Below, one piece after another: positions 5,837 through 9,226 of a stretch of DNA of 9,226 bases. The notes under the pieces were generated by a model, which was given only the letters and a program-made list of their open reading frames with translations, searched no databases and was not told where the DNA came from. The position numbers were made by a program, and so were the translations under genes. Each line of letters opens with the position of its first letter. The first letter of the stretch is position 1. Origin of the DNA: Oscillospiraceae bacterium (GTDB lineage: Bacteria; Bacillota; Clostridia; Oscillospirales; Oscillospiraceae); assembly GCA_016296635.1 (NCBI GenBank), contig JAEDIZ010000081.1, positions 1 through 9,226 of the forward strand. Reading direction: 5' to 3'.

Positions 5837-8536
5837 TCAGTTTTTACGGAAGGGCTTGGTCACGGTCTTGACCGCGATGCCGCCTGCGCGCTTCATGAGC
5901 GTACCTGCCATGATGCCGGGAATGATCTTCTCATATCCGAGGGAGGCTTCGTCATGAACCTTGATGAGGGAGATGGCACCGAACTTGCACTTGGTGGTGC
6001 AGATGCCGCAGCCAACGCACATGTTGGTATCGACCTGCGTGGAGCCGCAGCCGAGGCAGCGCTCTGTTTCCTTCTTCAGCTGTTCTTCTGTGAAGGTCTT
6101 GCGAAGATCGTGCAGCGTCTTAACGGCGTCGCCTTCTGCAACTGCGGGCTTCTGGCGCGGAGCGCGGTCGAAGCTGGAGAAGTCTGCGTTTTCCTTGTCC
6201 AGAGATTTGTATTCCTGAACGGGACGGCCGAAGAGCAGATTCTGGCCTTCGTGGACATAGCGGTGCAGGGAGATTGCTGCCTGTTTGCCTTCTGCGATGG
6301 CATCGATGCAGAACTTTGCACCGGTCACGATATCGCCGCCGGCGAAGATGTCCTTGTCATCCGTCTGCCAGGTGAAGCCATCGGCGACAACGCAGTTGCC
6401 GCGGCCGGTCTTGCAGGCGGTACCTTCGAGCAGGCTGCCCCATTCGGCACTCTGACCGATGCAGAGCAGAACGATGTCAGCTTCCGCTTCGGTGGTGATA
6501 TCTTCTTTGTATGCCGGGTCAAAGCGGCCCTGGGCATTGATGGTGGCGTAGCATTCCTTGAAGGTGACGGACTTGACCTTGCCGTTTTCTGCAGCGAATT
6601 CCTTGGGACCCCAGCCAGGATGCAGAGTGATGCCTTCTGCGCGGCATTCCTCACGGTCTTCGGCGCTCATGGGCATGGCTTCTTCCTTCTCCAGGCAGTA
6701 CAGATCAACACTGTCTGCACCGCAGCGGATTGCCGTACGGGCGATGTCGGCTGCAACATTGCCGCCGCCGATGACGACGACCTTGCCGTTCAGCTTCACA
6801 TCTTCGCCTGCATTGACGCGCTTGACGAGCTCGAGACCGCTCATGACGCCTTCTGCATCTTCGCCGGGAACGCCGGGCTTGCGGGTGCCCTGCAGACCGA
6901 TGGCGATGTAGAATGCCTTGTAGCCCTGCTCACGCAGCTGCGCAATAGTGATATCCTTACCGACTTCAATGCCGGTGCGGAACTCAACGCCCATTTCACG
7001 CAGAACATCGATTTCGCTGTTCACAACATCCTTTTCCAGACGGAAGGAAGGGATGCCGAGGGTCATCATACCGCCGACGATCTTTTCTTTTTCAAATACG
7101 GTGGGAGTATAGCCCTTGGCGGCAAGATAGTATGCACAGGTGAGGCCTGCGGGGCCGGAACCGATGATGGCGATCTTTTCGGGATAGGGCTTGCCGGTCT
7201 GGTTGATCATGGGCGGGACATAGCGATGCTCTGCCTTCAGATCCTGCTCGGCAATGAACTTCTTGACTTCGTCGATGGCGATGGGCTCATCCACGCAGCC
7301 GCGGGAGCAAGCATCCTCGCAGCGGCGGTTGCAGACACGGCCGCAGATCGCGGGGAAGGGATTGTACTTCTTGATAAGCTCCAAAGCTTCACCGTAGTTG
7401 CCCTGAGCGGCCAGCTTGATGTAACCCTGAACCGGCAGATGTGCGGGGCATTCCATCTTGCAGGGAGCCGAACCGCTGTCGGCGACCTCGTGACGGTCGG
7501 TACGGTAATCCAGAGCCCAGTGCTTCTTGGAGAACATCCAAGGGGTGTTCTTGGGCAGATCTTCCTTTGCAGGCTCGGGAAGCGGGGTGGAGGTGCAGAG
7601 CTTGCGACCCAGCTTCAGCGCATTGACCTGGCAGTTTTCGACACACTGGCCGCAGGCAACGCACTTTTCAGGATCAATCTGAGCCTGATAGTTGGAACGG
7701 ATCAGGTCGGGGCAGCGGAAGTATTCCGCAATACGCAGAGAGTAGCAGGAGCAGCCGCAGCAGTTGCAGATGGCTTCGGCGTCGCCAGCTTTTTCCACGT
7801 TGTTGATCTCGTGGACAAGGCCGTTGTCCTCTGCACGCTTCAGAATTTCGTATGCTTCTTCCTTGGTGATGCGGCGATGGAAGCCCATTTCGCTCATGCT
7901 GATGGCGCTGCGGTTGAGATAGATGCACATGTCCTCTTCCAGATGGCCGCAGCCTTCACCGATCAGACGGCGGGAACGGCGGCAGGAGCAGGCACCGACA
8001 GAGATTGCCTCGGCGCGTTCAATCAGATCGCGGACTTCGTCATAGGAAGCGGTTCTGCTGTTGTTTTCAATGGCGCTCATGACGGGCATGACGCGCATCA
8101 GGCCCTGACCGACGGGCAGGTTGGGTGCCAGAGCAGCAGTACGCTCACGGGTGTAGCGCTCGAAGCACTCACCGATGATGGGATACTTTTCGCACTGCTC
8201 ACGGTTTGCGAGCATACCTTCCATAATGCCCGGAACCCAGATGGGGTAGAAGTACTTGCGAACGCCCGTAGAATCGTCAGCGCGGACGATACCTGCATTC
8301 ATGAGCTTTGTGACCTGCTCCAGACAGTATTCCTTGGACTTCTTCACCTTCTCGGCGATTTCATCGATACTGCGGAGCGTACGGAGCTTGAGACCCATGC
8401 AGACCTCTGCCATCTCGTCTGTGACAACCGGATCGAAGATCATGTATTCCGGATCGGTGGGCTTGATGCCCAGATATGTACCGGATTCCATGCTGATCTT
8501 GGTGACAAGACGCATAATGGATTTCCTGTATGCCAT
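5837..8536 (-). CDS. Multi-domain Fe-S flavoprotein: CxC/ferredoxin N-terminal module fused to GltD/NfnB-like NAD(P)H oxidoreductase and C-terminal ferredoxin
   Basis: The protein has 899 residues and is very cysteine-rich. Residues ~40-110 look like a helical, winged-helix-like region. Residues ~175-305 hold CSC (183/185), Cys196 and Cys204, a CNCCGCSC cluster (257-264) and a complete [4Fe-4S] motif, Cys292/295/298/302. Residues ~355-430 match the Fer4_20 domain of GltD and dihydropyrimidine dehydrogenase, with Cys359/363 and Cys398/402/406/410/414. Next come the FAD fold GSGPAG (459-464), the NAD(P) fold GGGNVAA (590-596) and the second FAD segment IFAGGD (730-735). The C-terminus carries ERCLGCG (Cys827/830) and another [4Fe-4S] motif, Cys840/843/846/850. 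The GltD/NfnB family transfers electrons between NAD(P)H, FAD and Fe-S clusters, sometimes with flavin-based bifurcation. This protein is probably the operon's main electron-input hub. Stand-alone GltD is about 450-500 residues, so the N-terminal ~340 residues are an added module. The ATG at 8536 has GGGAG 11 nt upstream; Met8 is a possible later start. It is the first gene of its operon. Confidence 0.9.
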   Translation of the reverse strand: MAYRKSIMRLVTKISMESGTYLGIKPTDPEYMIFDPVVTDEMAEVCMGLKLRTLRSIDEIAEKVKKSKEYCLEQVTKLMNAGIVRADDSTGVRKYFYPIWVPGIMEGMLANREQCEKYPIIGECFERYTRERTAALAPNLPVGQGLMRVMPVMSAIENNSRTASYDEVRDLIERAEAISVGACSCRRSRRLIGEGCGHLEEDMCIYLNRSAISMSEMGFHRRITKEEAYEILKRAEDNGLVHEINNVEKAGDAEAICNCCGCSCYSLRIAEYFRCPDLIRSNYQAQIDPEKCVACGQCVENCQVNALKLGRKLCTSTPLPEPAKEDLPKNTPWMFSKKHWALDYRTDRHEVADSGSAPCKMECPAHLPVQGYIKLAAQGNYGEALELIKKYNPFPAICGRVCNRRCEDACSRGCVDEPIAIDEVKKFIAEQDLKAEHRYVPPMINQTGKPYPEKIAIIGSGPAGLTCAYYLAAKGYTPTVFEKEKIVGGMMTLGIPSFRLEKDVVNSEIDVLREMGVEFRTGIEVGKDITIAQLREQGYKAFYIAIGLQGTRKPGVPGEDAEGVMSGLELVKRVNAGEDVKLNGKVVVIGGGNVAADIARTAIRCGADSVDLYCLEKEEAMPMSAEDREECRAEGITLHPGWGPKEFAAENGKVKSVTFKECYATINAQGRFDPAYKEDITTEAEADIVLLCIGQSAEWGSLLEGTACKTGRGNCVVADGFTWQTDDKDIFAGGDIVTGAKFCIDAIAEGKQAAISLHRYVHEGQNLLFGRPVQEYKSLDKENADFSSFDRAPRQKPAVAEGDAVKTLHDLRKTFTEEQLKKETERCLGCGSTQVDTNMCVGCGICTTKCKFGAISLIKVHDEASLGYEKIIPGIMAGTLMKRAGGIAVKTVTKPFRKN

Positions 8537-8587
8537 TTGTTGGTTTACTCCCAGATTTGTTTTGGTTTGTGTCTGTTATGCCCTTTA

Positions 8588-8616
8588 ATTTTATTACTTT
8601 TTTATCGATAATTCAA
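8588..8616 (-). promoter_or_regulatory. SigA-type promoter of the redox operon
   Basis: On the minus strand TTGAAT (8616-8611) and TAAAAT (8593-8588) are separated by exactly 17 nt. They match TTGACA at 4 of 6 and TATAAT at 5 of 6 positions. The predicted transcription start is near 8581, giving a leader of about 45 nt before the ATG at 8536. Confidence 0.65.
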
Positions 8617-8627
8617 CAATTAATTGT
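8602..8627. promoter_or_regulatory. Two adjacent perfect palindromes at the redox-operon promoter (candidate operators)
   Basis: TTATCGATAA (8602-8611) is a perfect 10-bp palindrome in the -10/-35 spacer, and ACAATTAATTGT (8616-8627) is a perfect 12-bp palindrome touching the -35 hexamer. Their position would let a bound dimeric regulator block RNA polymerase. Neither was matched to a known regulator box, and AT-rich palindromes of this size can occur by chance. Confidence 0.35.
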
Positions 8628-8653
8628 CTGAATTTCGGAAATACGCTGGAATA

Positions 8654-8675
8654 TGCATCTGCGATTACGCATGCA
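8654..8675. repeat. Imperfect inverted repeat between the divergent promoters
   Basis: TGCA and TGCG (8654-8657 and 8660-8663, split by a 2-nt bulge) pair with CGCA and TGCA (8668-8675) around an ATTA loop. It sits midway between the two divergent promoters and could be an operator for either gene; the stem is short. Confidence 0.25.
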
Positions 8676-8723
8676 GGGAAAGCCTCAGGAATAGTATATT
8701 TGCAGGGAGACTGAAAAAAACGG

Positions 8724-8752
8724 ATGACATCTATTTATCAGCATGATATAAT
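8724..8752 (+). promoter_or_regulatory. SigA-type promoter of the SPFH gene, with extended -10
   Basis: ATGACA (8724-8729, 5 of 6 to TTGACA) and a perfect TATAAT (8747-8752) are separated by 17 nt, and a TG one base before the -10 adds an extended -10 element. The predicted start near 8759 gives a leader of about 35 nt before the ATG at 8794. This is the strongest promoter seen in the window. Confidence 0.8.
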
Positions 8753-8793
8753 CAAAAAAATGTTCACAAATATTGATGCGAGAGGGATTACCG

Positions 8794-9226
8794 ATGGGTT
8801 TGACTCAGATTCAGCAGGGACAGAAAAAAGAGAATAGGGAAAGATTCCATTGCGACTGCATGGCTGCGGATACGCTGGCGGCTACGGGCAAGAAACGGGG
8901 AGATGTGTTCTGCAATACGCTTTCCGATGGAGCGGCCATTTCTGTAAAAGAAGGACAGTGCGCTCTGCTGACGATGCAGAGCCGTATTGCGGAACTGTGC
9001 GCGCAGCCCGGTGATTACTGTTTCAGTCCGAATTTGCAGCCGAGTCTTCTTGCGGGAGCACTTTGCCATGCGGATCTTGCAGAGTCTCTTTCGCTGATCG
9101 AAAAGTATGCCTCGTCTGCGGATCCCTGCAAAGAGCGGAAGCTATACTATATTCGCACGAAGCCGGTCACAACCGGCACGCTGCAGGGACGGCGCTTCTG
9201 TCCGTACCGCCACAGGGAACGGGAAA
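8794..9226 (+). CDS. SPFH/Band 7 domain protein, divergent (partial, C-terminus outside the window)
   Basis: An open frame of 144 codons runs off the window end. The ATG has AGAGGG 7 nt upstream and a strong promoter before it. The order of landmarks fits the bacterial SPFH family related to B. subtilis YdjI: a MGL start, a 'F.CD...AD.L' segment (residues ~18-28), 'GAAISVKEGQCALLTMQSRIAELCAQPG' in split form around residues 46-73 (the family's 'G..I.V.EGQ...I.E.G.I.......PG.Y'), then a 'PSLLAG' and a 'ERKLYYIRTK' segment corresponding to the family's 'PS.F.G' and '..YYINTK'. SPFH proteins form membrane-associated oligomers involved in envelope stress and membrane organisation. The N-terminal ~14 residues are polar and lysine-rich where most relatives carry a hydrophobic or amphipathic helix, and several conserved positions differ. 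Identification was by eye from the partial protein, so it is probable rather than certain. Confidence 0.7.
   Translation, partial: MGLTQIQQGQKKENRERFHCDCMAADTLAATGKKRGDVFCNTLSDGAAISVKEGQCALLTMQSRIAELCAQPGDYCFSPNLQPSLLAGALCHADLAESLSLIEKYASSADPCKERKLYYIRTKPVTTGTLQGRRFCPYRHRERE

Noticed and set aside
5954..8611. A plus-strand open frame of 885 codons opposite the 899-residue flavoprotein
   Set aside because: It mirrors the minus-strand gene. The translation is low-complexity (Ala/Val/Gly/His-rich) with no recognisable domain, and it arises because the real gene rarely uses the codons that become stops on the other strand.
8788..9069. A minus-strand open frame of 93 codons opposite the SPFH-like gene
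   Set aside because: It has no recognisable motif and runs through the plus-strand gene, which has a strong promoter, ribosome binding site and family resemblance.
9162..9179. Short GCCGG/CCGGC hairpin as a terminator
   Set aside because: It lies inside the open SPFH reading frame, the stem is only 5 bp and no T run follows.

Overview
The window looks like chromosomal DNA of an anaerobic, Gram-positive gut-type bacterium of the class Clostridia, possibly Oscillospiraceae/Ruminococcaceae; the family is a guess. The reasons are GGAGG-type ribosome binding sites, tightly packed operons, SigA-like promoters, many iron-sulfur flavoproteins, a cytoplasmic BspA-type leucine-rich-repeat protein beside a MoxR/VWA pair, and an SPFH protein of a type common in Firmicutes. 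There are no tRNA, rRNA, CRISPR or insertion sequences. Seven genes are on the minus strand and one on the plus strand.

Right to left along the minus strand, the first block (about 8581 to 2675) is a four-gene redox operon with its own promoter. In transcription order it encodes: an 899-residue, cysteine-rich, GltD/Nfn-like NAD(P)H flavoprotein with iron-sulfur modules at its N-terminus, middle and C-terminus; a 126-residue HypA-family nickel/zinc metallochaperone; a 514-residue FAD oxidoreductase of the phytoene desaturase/retinol saturase type; and a 402-residue FAD/NAD(P)H reductase with a C-terminal plant-type [2Fe-2S] domain. Two of the junctions (a 2-nt gap and a 1-nt overlap) imply translational coupling. 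The gene set suggests an electron-transfer system that moves electrons between NAD(P)H, flavins, Fe-S clusters and an unknown substrate handled by the CrtI-like enzyme. No hydrogenase is visible to explain the HypA protein.

After a 74-nt gap with a perfect 13-bp hairpin comes the second block (2600 to beyond position 1): a DUF2201-type metallopeptidase-like/VWA protein, a leucine-rich-repeat protein that overlaps its end, and a MoxR-type AAA+ ATPase cut by the window edge. MoxR/VWA pairs are generally thought to act as chaperone-like or metal-insertion machines; the LRR protein may be an adaptor.

The 257-nt region 8537-8793 separates the redox operon from a divergent plus-strand gene. It holds a good promoter for each direction, two adjacent perfect palindromes at the minus-strand promoter and an imperfect inverted repeat between the promoters. 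The plus-strand gene (8794 to the window end) encodes the N-terminal part of a divergent SPFH/Band 7 protein.
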